From contig JANPWX010000352.1 in assembly GCA_024734555.1 (NCBI GenBank), positions 266,884-330,883 on the forward strand: 64,000 bases of DNA. Direction: 5' to 3'. Numbering within the stretch: position 1 is the first letter of the stretch; each line of letters starts with the position of its first letter. This DNA is from Trochalopteron elliotii. Its lineage: Eukaryota > Chordata > Aves > Passeriformes > Leiothrichidae. The position numbers and the translations under genes were made by a program. The notes under the pieces are model-generated. The model made no database searches. It saw only the letters and a program-made list of their open reading frames with translations, and had not been told where the DNA came from. Positions 1 to 12,105 of this stretch are shown one piece after another.

Positions 1-560
1 ATACCTGCAAAGCTGAACTTCTCTACCCAATTCTTACTTTTCAGGTACAGAGCTACCACCAGTACACCCCCAGTTACAGACCAGTAAATTTCCTCTTGAA
101 GATCATCTGTCCAGTGCACACCTCCATGTCCAAACTGCACAAGAAGCAGCACAATGGGAGCAAGATATCCTTGTGGGGAAGGGAAATGGCACAGCTCTGC
201 TTTGATTTGTGTAGTCTCTGCAGACATGGACAAGAAAACAGACCAAAAAATCCACGTTGCAGGTAGTTCACCCCAGCAAAGAATGCCTGTGCAATCTTCC
301 CCCACACAAAGTGGTCCTGGATGTACAGGACAAACCCCCAGAATGGGGATGTTTCAGAGACAAGAGCTGCTGGGAACTTCTTGCAGTGACCACCAGGACC
401 ACTCACCCCATTGGGTCACTCTCTTCCCCCAGCTGGAAAACTGACACAGGAGTTGGTTTCCCATGGAAATATGAAATAGAGAAATAGAAAATAGAAAATA
501 GTCTAGCAAAGAATACAGTTCATCACAGAAAACCTATGGACAGCAAGATTCCCACCAAAT

Positions 561-614
561 AGAATTAATCCATACAGTGCTAATTGATAGAATTAATCCA
601 TACAGTGCTAATTG
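561..614. repeat. Tandem duplication of a 28-bp unit
   Basis: A 28-bp unit beginning AGAATTAATCCATACAGTGC at 561 is repeated at once from 589, the second copy being two bases shorter and otherwise identical. The identity suggests a recent local duplication. Confidence 0.85.
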
Positions 615-3600
615 CCCAAGTAACACTAACTGTTGTAAAACAGCTTAATCCCATCCCCCTGCTCCCAACACCACATTCATGGAAACACTAAAAACCACAG
701 ACAAGGGCTCACAGTACACCACAAAAATCAGGATCCATCATTACTGGACTCAAACTGCAAGGCCTGCAGTGGGATTTTAGCAAGGAAATGGAAATCACAC
801 TGGCATACAATTGTTCCGCCCCCCTGTTCGCCTTCACACATTTCTCACAGGTCAATTTTAAAGAATTAAGTCTTGTTCAGTGAAACATCTGGTGGCTGTT
901 GCTAGAGGAAACCGACTATCTGCAACATTGGAGCAAAAATAATGAGTTACATAAAAGCCAGACTGCATAAGCAAGGACAAGGGTTTTGCCAGTCTGTGAA
1001 TCTCAAAACCTTATGTGAAACCTCAAGTTTAACTTCTGGGTTAGAATACAATGAAATCAATTCACACACATTACAAAACCCACAAAGATTTAAGTTTTCT
1101 TTCAGTTTATGAGGATATAATTGTGATGTATTGGAATTAACTTTCTAGCTAGCAGCTGTCCTAAAGATTTTCTGCAAAGAGCACAGACAGATGAATTACA
1201 GCTTAAAAACGGACCATTTCAGCTTTAGGCACTTTCAGACTTAGTTCAAGACAGAACAAGTTCAAGAGCTAGAGAAGAGGGTTTTCATCTTTCACTACAT
1301 GAGTTTTCCCATGCCTAATGGAAGAATATTTTCCCTTAATGCTAAAGATCACCTTTTCCTCAGGGTTCCTCAGTGTCTGGAGACCAAAACGGACCAGCTG
1401 AGGCTGCACTGGGCTGAACAGGAGGAGTGATTTTGTGGGAGAAGTTGAGAGGAGCTCTAAATTATCACCATACACATCCACAAGACCAACCAGAAGCCTT
1501 TAAGATTTCTGATCTTTGATGGGTGCTCTCCAGCTCCTGAAATCCCACAACTGGAGGGGCAAAATTCCCAAGAACATCTCCAGCAGGCAGCTCTAATATA
1601 TTGGAATTGCACTTCACACGATGTACCTTTCTACAAATAGATATTGCTGTTTTCTGAGGAGTGCTTAAGCACTTAAATAATCCAGAAGCCTGATGGATGA
1701 CTAATACAGCTAGAAAGCTCCTTGTACAAAAAGAAATTTAGGCTTCCCCACATTACCAGGGTTGCTCTCAGGATGCAAGCAGGGTACAGAGGAGGCACCC
1801 ACAGCCCTCACAGCTGTCTCCCTGCTTTTGGACATCAGCTTGAGGCTGCAGCTGCTGTTGCTCTTGTTCATTTATGCCATCCAGGGGAAAAAAAATAAAA
1901 TTTGCACCTAAGGCCAAATTCCTCAAGCTGGACGTGGCTGACTGAGCACACTGAGGTCACAGTGCCAAGAGCCAGCTCCTCACTCAGATGGATAACTTCA
2001 GCACAAATGTGGGAGGGAAGCATCTGGCCCTGGTTTCACTGGAGCTGGGAAGAAGTCAGGCCAGTGCACCCTGGGCATCCTGAGGCAGGGAACAAGCAGG
2101 TGAGGACACACACAGACAAGTAATGGCATGAGGCAGAGTGCTGGCTCACAGCAGCACCAGTGGAAAGCATAGAATGGGAAAACCAGTGTGTCTGTAAATA
2201 TTAAATTAAAATATACAGCAAGATAAAAGGAGGCAGGAACAGGAAACAAGCTTCACCCTAGTGAAAAAGCATGCAACACACACAAACCTCAGGAAATAGG
2301 TACATCTAAATAAAAAAAAAACTTCCCAAGATCCCCGACATCTTACAGGCAGGATATACAAAAACAAGCCAGCGACTTCATTTGCAAAAGAAACCCTCCA
2401 CAACATCACAACAGCAAAGCTTTAAGACTGCAGGGGCTTCTCTTTGAGAAAAAAAATAATGTGAAAGAAGGCCCAGGCAGATGACATAGCTTCTGCTGGG
2501 CTCACAGAAGATATTAAAGCACTGTACTGCACCAGCCTGAACTGCTCAAACGGAACACTTTTCAACAATTAATGGCACTCCTACTACTGTCACCAAAAAT
2601 AGACAAATTGGTTTTAGGGAATGAAGCTGCAAAAATAATGTGAGATACAATATCAAGCAAAATTGGAACCAGATTTCTCCTCCAGGCTGGAAGCTGCTGA
2701 GAGGATGAAATTGTGGCCCATCCACTGTGGCCTCCCCACCCCCAGCTGAAATTACCAAAAAGCAAGAGCTCATGAAGCTTTCTACAGAGAAAATTCTAAA
2801 TGGAAATTACAGTTTTAAAAGAATTTGTTTTGTCACATCACTTTGGCCAAAAACAGAAACAACGTTCCCAAAGGATGCTGCACAATTATGGCCCTAAACA
2901 AAACAACCCAATGACTTAACCAGGATCACTTAGCCTGCAAAGGAAAAAAAAAATGTTTATCACTACATAAATGCATTTTCAGAAGTCCAAAAAGAGAACT
3001 CTAGTGCCAGTTTCAGAATTTATGTACACCCCAACAACCCCTTGTGCCAAACAGGGACTTGCACTCCCTGAAGGAGAACACTTACTGGTTTATTTTCATG
3101 AAATCAAGTGATCTACCCCCACTGGAACCAGACCAACACTCTCACCTACAAATACTATTCCATTTGATTTCTGGAGAGGAAAATTTTCCCAACCACTTCA
3201 GTTTGGAGTTTTCTGCTCCTTCCGTAGGTGAGCTGTTACAAAACAGGTAACCTGGCCCTTATTTTGTTTATCACACAAACACTTACACAGAGAACACAAC
3301 AACTCTGCTCTCAGTTCACCACAGAAGACTCTGAACTCTCCCTGCCTTTAATCCTGCCCAATTTCCTTGTTTGTCACTCACAAGCAACACTGCAGCTACT
3401 TCTCAGCTCCACACCTATCTTTCTAAAAATAATGCCAGGGAAAGGAAATCAGGGATGTAATTTCCCAGATAAGTTGCTTCAGATGAAAAAATGCTGACAA
3501 AACTGAGGGGGGAAAAAAAATCACAATGGAAATAAGGAATAAGAATTGAACAACTTACATTTGGTCTCTAAGCAGCCTTCCATAGGCCTGGCAGATATTT

Positions 3601-3651
3601 AACTGATAATCCAGATAAGATACTGGATTTTTAGTGTCTTGCCTTATCTAG

Positions 3652-4065
3652 AGAATCAAAGAATCACAGAATGGTTTGGGTTGGATGGGACCTTAAAGAT
3701 CAGCTTGTTCCACCCCCTGCCAAGAGCAAGAACAACTTCTACTAGCCCAGGTTGCTCCAAGCCATGTCCTGGCCTTGGGCACTTCCAGGGATGGGGCAGC
3801 CACAGCTGCTCTGGGTACCCTGTGCCAGGGTCTCACCACCCTCACAGGGAACAATTTCTCACTTGTATTTAACCTAAATTTCCCCTATTTCAGTTTGAAA
3901 TCATTCTCACTTGTCCTGTCACTACAATTCTGGATGAACAGTTCCTCTCCAGCTTCCCTGTAGCCCCTGCAAGTCCCAGAAGGTGCTCTGAGCTGTCCAT
4001 GCAACCTTCCCTTCTCCAGGCTGAACACCCTCAGTTCTCCCTCTTTCCATAAGGGAGACACCTCT
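3652..4065 (-). mobile_element. CR1 LINE 3' fragment
   Basis: The left end carries the inverted CR1 3' terminus (AGAATCACAGAATGGTTTGG type). It runs through the block that is the reverse complement of the CR1 'lead-in to 3' UTR' seen in several other copies here, ending near the CTGAACACCCTCAGTTCTCC block. It is a 5'-truncated, non-coding copy, as is usual for CR1. Confidence 0.9.
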
Positions 4066-7000
4066 TATCAAACACAGGTGAGTTTGGGGTTTTTAGGAAG
4101 GAATATTTGAGCCCCCAAGCTAAGACACTCCAGAATATCAAAGGCATGTGACACTCACCACACGATGTCTAACTCACTTCTCAGTCTTGTTATCCAAAAT
4201 CACAGGGCAGTGAGTGCTGGGGCACGGGAGCAGCAGAGCAGCCAGGCACTCATATCTGTACTGAACCTGGTAAGGAAGAAAACACATTTTGGGAAGTCTC
4301 TGTGCAACAGTTCACACCAGTGACTTCCAATCTTACTGTATTCTGCTTAAAAACAAAAAGGTCATTGTTTAGTTTCAGCTGGATATGGCAGCTTTCAAGC
4401 ACTGGGGATGAAACAGAGCCAAACCCCATTGCTCATAGGAAAATCAGTCTCCTTACCCTATGTCAGGGGAAGCTCATAGCTTTCCATGCAACAAATAATG
4501 TGAACTTTAGTTCAGAAGACAGTGTTTGTTTTTTTTTAAATAGATATTTCTCTCCCTTCAGTAATTGGAGGTTTGTTTTTTGCTAAACTGTGTTTCCCCA
4601 CCTCAGGAAACAGGTTCCCAAACCTGAAATCCCTTGACACAGTGTTCCTGGGCTGGCTCCATCTCCTGCTGTGCTCCAGGCACTTTGGTCAAAAGGAAGC
4701 ACAAGGGTTTTTCTTGTTTGTTTGTAACTTTCTCCCTTTAAAAAAACACCCTCCAGAGAACAGGGTCCAAACATTTCTGAGGGGGAGTTCACTGTAAGAC
4801 AGGTGAGGAAGTCAAACCAAAATGAAACTATTTCTGGGTAACTCTGCCCAGAGACAGCCTGCTCTGTTCTGCACTCAAAACTTGGGTATGTACTTTCCTT
4901 TGGAAGAAAACACATGGACAGTTCTAACAAAAATGAAAATTTTCAAAAGCAACTTTAAGTTCTGAGAAGCTCTGACTGTGATCTAAAGTTTCTTCTGAAA
5001 TACCACGGGAGACTCCCTTACACAGCCTACAAACAACCAGCTCCCCAATGGGTATTCAAAGCTAAGTTAGCACTTTACCCTTATTTTTCCAACTGTTACA
5101 GCAAGGTAACAGTAAAGGTCCATATTAATTTCTTAAACCAGAGGGTGTTTTTGCTTTTTCCAACATGAAGTGCAAGAGAGACTGAAGCCACCACGGCCGT
5201 GCTGCTGAGTGACACCACTTTGACTGAAGCACGTGGGAATTTGGTGTCTCCCTCTGCCCTGTCCTTTCAGGAACTTGTGGTCAGTCCAGTCCAAGTCACA
5301 TCCATGCTCTTCTAATGTTGTTCATGGTTTCTGTCCTCAAGAAGCATGGAGGATTGCTCAGTGGTGTTGTAGCAGACCTTGAAAGTCCTCACGAGCTCCC
5401 AACAGCTATCATTAATTAATCCTCCTCTACAATTATCCAGCACCAGCTTCGGAATGAAGCCAACCACCAGTGTGAGGAACACACACCACTACTCCAGTGT
5501 ACAAGCAGTGACACTCATTCCTCTCAAATGAAAAGGCATTAGGGAGCTGAATGTAGCCCTCAATATAAAATTTGCTGTGAAGCATTTAAGGCCAACTTTT
5601 GTTCTAAATGACACTAAAGTAATTTCAAGTTATTTGACCGGGTCAGAGGCTGCAGCAAGGAAGAACCAGCCAAACTTGTACCAAACCAAGACCTAAAAGA
5701 AAGGGAAAACACAAGCACCTATTCACAGGAAAACAGGGATTGCAGCTTTATTTAGTCACTTGTCATCCACTCCTGGGCAAAAAACTGGAGCATCCCATTA
5801 ACGTGACAGTCCACATATTTAAATGCTGAACACCCTTTCAGCTCTGCTGTCTTGCCACTTGGAACATGCCCAATTTAAACTTAGAAAACCAAAAGCTCTG
5901 CATAAAAATCCTGGATGGGTTCATTGGCCAGAAACTCACTCAGTTTCCTTATGCCAATCCCAATGTTCAGGGGTGACTCCAAACAAGGAAGTGAAACAGA
6001 AGACTCTATTTATAATACACTCCATGGTACAATGATTCACTTTAGGAATAAAGGTATATAAATCATCTCATGCCACCCTAAAGTTCAGGTTTGAACCAGG
6101 GGTTAAGCATTACTCACGTTCTGCTCAAAGAACAAGACGACCAGCACATTACAGAGGATCAAAGTGTAATGTGGGAAAATCCGTGCACTGGTCAGACTCT
6201 GCCACTTCCCACTGGCAAGGCCAAGTGACAAAACCCACCCCCACCTCATTCAAGACCTTTTTTAACAGAGCTTTTGACCTGAAGGACAGAAAACATGACT
6301 CCCACATTCATAGAGACATGACTCCAGAGAGAGAGAGAACCTGAGGTTCAAAATGCAGAGCTTGGTCTCCCATCCCTTCCCTGGCCATCCACCCAGAAAT
6401 CCTGCCCATGTTAAACGTGGCCAGGAAGCCAAGGAACCCCGTTCAGCTGCAAGCATGGCATGGAGCAGAAATGCACCTCTGGCAGCAGCAGAAAGCAATG
6501 GTTAGCAAGTGAGAATATGTGGACAGCCTGGTTAGAGCACCAGTTTATCACAGTAACGAGCTCCAGCCCCTCCCTTTCCATCCAGCTTTGATGCCCAAAG
6601 CCTGACATTATGGAGAATCCAGGGACCACGTGCCTGGCTGAAGGGAAGAATAAGGCAGAATGAAGAATGACAATGAAAGAGAAGTCTGAAACTATGACTA
6701 GCAAGTGGGACCCTTTCTAGCTCTTGACAAATAATTAACTCTTTTTGCACTTAATTAGCATCTTGAGACACTGAGCCCATTTCCTGTGACATCTCTTAGC
6801 ATGGATGGTTCCAGTGAGGCCTTAGGCCCAGAGACACCTGGAGCTGAACAGGCCTTGATGTTTTACAACCATGCATGAGGATGCTCTGCTTTGTACAAGG
6901 CACTTCAGCAAGAAGGGTTACTTATTTTCCAGAGTGCCAAAGGCAGGAGGACATGAGGCATCCAGGGGTGTGGAGCTGGGCACAGGCCCCATACACCTGT

Positions 7001-7107
7001 ATTCAGGACAAGCCCCTCTGCATCAATGAACAGACCCACAGCAAAGCTGTCTCTTCCCAGCACACTGCCAACAAGCAGCACGTTGGTCAGCCCTCAAAGG
7101 CCACTTT

Positions 7108-7292
7108 AGGAAGAAGTTCTTTACTCATTCCAGGTGAGGCACTGGAACAGAGAGACTGTGGACTCTCCACCCCTGTAAGTATTCAAGACCAGGTTGGACA
7201 GGCCTCAGGTGTCCCTGCCCATAGCAGGGGCAGAACAAGATGAGCTTTGAGGGCCCATTCAACATAAACCATTATCTGAATATCACAGAAAC
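7108..7292 (+). mobile_element. CR1 LINE 3' fragment, diverged
   Basis: The CR1 tail is in plus orientation: a 'gactgtggactctccacccc' block, then the GTCCCTGCCCATAGCAGGGG and GATGAGCTTTGAGG blocks, ending near AATATCACAGAA. Divergence is higher than in the neighbouring copies. Confidence 0.75.
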
Positions 7293-8282
7293 ACAAAAAC
7301 ACCACCACAACAGCTGGAGAAGCCACAAAGACACCCAAAAAACCTTCAAACTGTCAGTGTGTGAGAACAGGGCTCCACCAGAAGCTTTAAGCTTTGCTGG
7401 TGGTTTTCTACACTACTTTTCAAAGCAAGGAGCAGATGAGAAGTTTGTTTCAGTTTCAGAGTAAAAACTAATGTCCTTGCAGGCATCATATGAAGAGCTA
7501 GTATTTACTACCTACAGCACACAACCAGGTCTTTCAACTCTTCCAGGGGCCAGGGAAATGCGTGCCAGCCTGAACCAGGAGGCATGACTTCTGTGGCCTA
7601 GTGCCTCCAAGGTGGGGGTACAGCACAGCCACTTTTTGGCTCCCCAAGGAGGACATGGCTTCTGCCACAGCAGGGAAGGTGACTCTACAAATCCACTTCT
7701 CCACAGTTCTCCCAGAAAGCTGGTACACAGTTTTTAGATCTTTCGTACTTCAGCTCAATATTTTATTACCTGTTAACAGCACAAAACTCTGGGTAGCACT
7801 TGGAAAAAGATTCTCAGCTTTAGGCTTGAGGTGTTTGTACTCTTCCCAAATTAAAGCACAAAGAACAACATTCAAATTCCAACCTAATGGACACTGCCCT
7901 ACTCCAAAGTGTTCACACCACCGAGCACAGCAGAAAAGGTACAATGGCTCCCACCAGCATGAGATGATGGAATGCAATCTCAAGAGCCAACACTTGCATT
8001 GAGCTCTGACAATGAGAGTCTAGCTTAGCAGTGCCCAAGATGTGTAATTCTCTGGAAATAGGATGTGTAATTCTCAGAAACAAGAAACTTACCTGGAAAG
8101 CAGCCCATCAGTCTTGGACCAGTGGGGGTTCACATGAGCAGACTCCCAGTCAAAGCATTCCACACTCATATGAAAAATATAAGGTCTCTGCAGACCATTT
8201 CTGCTATGTGGTAAAGCCCCTTCAGGATACCCCAAGTGTACCAGACAGTTTCAGCATAAACCTTTAAATATATGAAGCTGAA

Positions 8283-8482
8283 GTTGTGTCAGGGGAGGGT
8301 TAGGTTGGATGTTAGGAAGAGGTTCTTCCCCCAAAGGGTGGTCAGGCACCAAACAGTCTCCCCAGGGAATGGTCACAGCCCCAGAGCTGCCACAGCTCAA
8401 GGAGCTTTTGGACAACACTTTCAGGCACAGGGTGGGACTGCTGGGGTGTCTGTGCAGCACCAGGAGTTGGATTTGATGATCC
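8283..8482 (+). mobile_element. CR1 LINE fragment, left part of an interrupted copy
   Basis: It starts with the CR1 block GGTTAGGTTGGATGTTAGGA and continues through the 'cccagagctgcc...' and 'ctcaaggagcttttggac' blocks to GGATTTGATGATCC, where the match stops. The expected continuation (GATCCTTGTGGGTCCCTTCC) resumes at about 8722. Confidence 0.75.
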
Positions 8483-8714
8483 AATTCAGAGGTAAAATAC
8501 CTGGCAAGAGGCAAAGAGGGGAACCAGAATAGGGCACAGCTAGCTTGACCTCCAGTTTGGAACAGCACCCATGCCCACACGTTTGGGAAGGGAAGGAAGA
8601 GAGTAAGAATATTATCCATTTTTCCACCTCTAGTGATTTGTATTTCTGGGCCTCCCCAACTCAGTTTGGGCATCTGAGCATTCTGGGTGTGATTGTTAGG
8701 GTTGTCCTGTCCTG

Positions 8715-8772
8715 ACTCTGCTGATCCTTGTGGGTCCCTTCCAACTCAGGCCATTCTACAGTTCTGTCAAGA
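8715..8772 (+). mobile_element. CR1 LINE 3' terminus, right part of an interrupted copy
   Basis: The segment CTGATCCTTGTGGGTCCCTT, followed by 'ccaactcaggccattctacagttctg', is a CR1 3' end. Together with 8283-8482 it would make a single copy interrupted by about 240 bp. Two independent insertions are the alternative. Confidence 0.65.
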
Positions 8773-11700
8773 ACACTCAGTGCAGCCTCTTCATGAGCGC
8801 GTCCAGTTTCTCTCCAGACTCACAGAAAGTTTTTGTAGCCACAGTAGTCCCTGGCTACCTGAACAACATCTGAACCCACCTCCTGTCAGCTCCATTAAAT
8901 CCTCATGCAGCAGGAGTGGACTGTCCTCCCACATGCACCCCTGATGCTTTTGTGACCTGACTTACCCCCCCACTGACCCTTTAATGTCAGACAGATCCAA
9001 ACAATCACTTCTTGGCAGAAGAGACACCAACTTTGACTGCACAGACCCAATAAACAGCATTTTGCTGTGAATCAATCAGCAACATTATCTGCTGATTATC
9101 AGTAGATATCAAAACCAGCAGAGCAGCAGTGAAGCAGAAAGGACCTCAGTGACACATTAAAGCTGTCTGCCCCCAAAACATGGAATGTAGCAGGGTCAAA
9201 AGGGGAAAAGTCATACATTGTTGAGTAGATTTTTCTGCCTTTTTTTGTCAAAACCAAACACATTCAACGCCTGAGGAAGAGCTGGACAGAGAGATGAATG
9301 CCTTCATGACTGCACTTGAAGCAAAGCTCCTGCTTGGACTCAGTAATTTGCAAATTCCTCCCTGAATACACCCCAAAGCTGATCTCTACATTCATTCTGC
9401 TCAGCTGAAGCAAAAGAGAGTCAGCCTTTATCCCACACTGTACTTGAGCTCTGCTCAGAACAGCCTTTATCAGGTCACACTGAGGTAAAAAAATAAAATT
9501 ATACAAACCTGTGGCTTACAAAACCCATTTGGCATCTCCCCATTCCCTTAACTCATGAGTAGCCTGCATACCCCCAACACAGCAAGGGAATGCTGCAAAC
9601 AGGGCTAGATCTCAATTTTGTATTTACAAAAAGAAAACAGCAAATATTTTTTGGAGTTACCTAATGCCATGCCCAGTGCAATCCCAGCACATGAAGGTTT
9701 GACATTCCCAGTAAGCTGCCTGTCCCTAACACATAACAGGGGCCTACACTTCATTAACAGCAAAATATTGAAGGCTTCAAAACTGATGCCAACCATCTTC
9801 ACGATGAAAGAGAATAGAACAGTGCCTCAAATAAGACAAAAATAAAAAATTTAGAGAAAACATGAAGGCAACTTCAGGTAGAGTCTACTTGCAACACTGG
9901 AACACCATGGAATGATGTCCTTTAAATCTTTTGACTCATCAGGAAGAGAGGCCTGCTCATTCTAAATTAAATCTCATATGTTTTCCCTGACTGTACCTGA
10001 GGTATTCCCAGCATGCTTCCAGCAGCAATCATTCCATATGATGTGGTTTGCTGACACCTCAGCCTGGGAGCACAGAGATGTGACAGCTCGGCCGAGGACG
10101 CTCATGAAGAGAACTCTAATTTACCCTTTCAACGTGAGCCTCTGCTCCCAAACCCTGACCTGTCTGGTACAGCTTTCAGAGCCTGAAACTCAAACAGGGA
10201 AAGCCCACCCAAGGAGTATTTTACTTTTCACTTTGAGATGATTTAACCTTTTCCCCTGCAGCAGCTGCAGATACTGTGTAAGGAACAGTAGTCTGGAAGA
10301 AAGTGAACGTGTGGCTCAGGGAAAAACAAGCACATCTTAATATGAAACATCTGCTTTTTATTCTTTTTTTACTGCAAAAGAAATAGAGTTTTTTTCCCCT
10401 TTTGGCTTCCCCTGCAGCAAGAGCAGAGGGTATCCCATGACAGCACCCAGTAAGGGTCTGGGTGCCCTGAGTTCACAGAGAAGGGTCGAAACAAAGCATC
10501 CCACCTTGACTAAATATTGAGTTATGGAAAGTATTCCTAAGTGGGATTTGGAACTCTCATTGTCTTATGGAAAAAAGCTTTGGGAAAGACTCTGATCATG
10601 ATCTGCCCAAAGTGCCTCCACACAGCACTCACTCACCTTATACCCCCCTGTGAAGCCCACAGTACTTAGCTCACACACTCTCTTTTACCATTATCACATT
10701 GCACTTTCCTCATATTTTGTATTATCATTATTTTCTTCTTTTCCAAGGATCCCTTTATGGGTTACATGAATCACACAGCTAATACCCTTCTAGCGTGTGT
10801 ACAAGCAATGTTGCCACTCCCAGTGCCTCTGGGAAGAGGGATAAAGCCCTCCTAAATTTGAAGTTGTACTAAATGGCATTTGCTGTCAGACACTTCAGGT
10901 GTCAATCTCAACCCAGACTATCATGGAGCAATACTTTTAAAAAATAATAATAAAAAAATTAAAAAATAAACCCATCTAGTCTAAGGAGTTTTCTTGCAAG
11001 ATCCCTTTGATTCACATCTGAAGATGAGCTTCTTCAGTTCTTCACATTCTTTTGAAGAAAGGATAACAAAGCTGTTGGAGCACTCACTGCTCTCAACCTG
11101 CACAGCAGTGATGATTTGCTCCACATTGCTCCCTTACTACATGGGTTTACTCAATCATTAACAGACTTGATTTAATGCTCTCTCAAACAGCCAGCTCAGC
11201 TCATACCCCTCTTCAGACCTAAGCACAAGCCAGTAACCCAAATGCAGACACTTAAGATCCTTTTTCCTTACTCGGGAGATTCAGAAATCTCACCACAAGC
11301 TCAGGTGACACCATGGGCTCTCTAAAGAGAGGGAGTGACATTGAATTAAGCTGAGCAGTCTCCATTCCTCAGGGTCTCTGCTGCTGCTTCTCAAGTTTCT
11401 AGGAGTCCTCAGGTTTTTTTGCTGCTTCTGGTTCTCTCTCTCTCCATATGTGAACCCCACAACAATCCACATGTGCCCCAAAAGTTGGGAAGATGCCTGC
11501 AGCCTAGAACTGCCACCAGGACCAAACATCATCTCTGAAGGAAAACCCACACATGCTCTCTGTATCATGGTGTAACCAAAGAGGTGCAGGAACCTGGTGG
11601 TTTCTCCCCTTATCAGACCCACTGCTGAGCAAGTCTAACTCATTATAGCAACAGGAGAAAACCAACACAACAATACCTGGAGAGCTCTGTGCCAGGTTAG

Positions 11701-12053
11701 AAACTCAGGGCAGTTCAGGAACAGGTTTGACAAGCAGTATATGGGAAAGGCAGGAGAAAATCTCCCCTTTTGGGCAGAGCAGGTACCTCTGCAGAGGTAA
11801 CAAAAAAGACTTCAAGCTGTAAACATTCCACAATGGGATGTTTCAATCCCAGGGAAAGTATTGAAACACCAAGTTTCATGTTTAGGTATGAAACTACATT
11901 AACTGCCCCTCATCTGTGCTTAAAATTACTAGTTTAATAGGTCAGTGTCTGATTAATACTAGATTTTTAGCAGGCACAGATTAGGAAGCTAAAAAAGCAA
12001 CCCACAGTTGGTCAGCCATGACACAAACACAAGGGACATACTGGAATCACCCC

Positions 12054-12105
12054 TATATATATATATATTTATACATATATGTGTGTGTGTATATATATAT
12101 ATGTA
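12054..12105. repeat. Compound (TA)n/(TG)n microsatellite
   Basis: About 50 bases of alternating TA with a central (GT)5 run. Length is likely to vary between individuals. Confidence 0.9.

Noticed and set aside
1269..1481. A 70-codon minus-strand frame that reads like a globular protein
   Set aside because: A stop lies directly upstream in frame, no acceptor with a pyrimidine tract precedes it, and no family is recognised.
3175..3247. Apparent plus-strand micro-exon (acceptor near 3225, donor GTAACC at 3247)
   Set aside because: Single weak sites, no neighbouring exons on the plus strand, and the region's bias points to minus-strand transcription.
10636..10700. Strong donor-like AAGGTGAGT on the minus strand near 10637
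   Set aside because: The sequence before it has no good acceptor and the only open frame is closed by a stop a few codons upstream.
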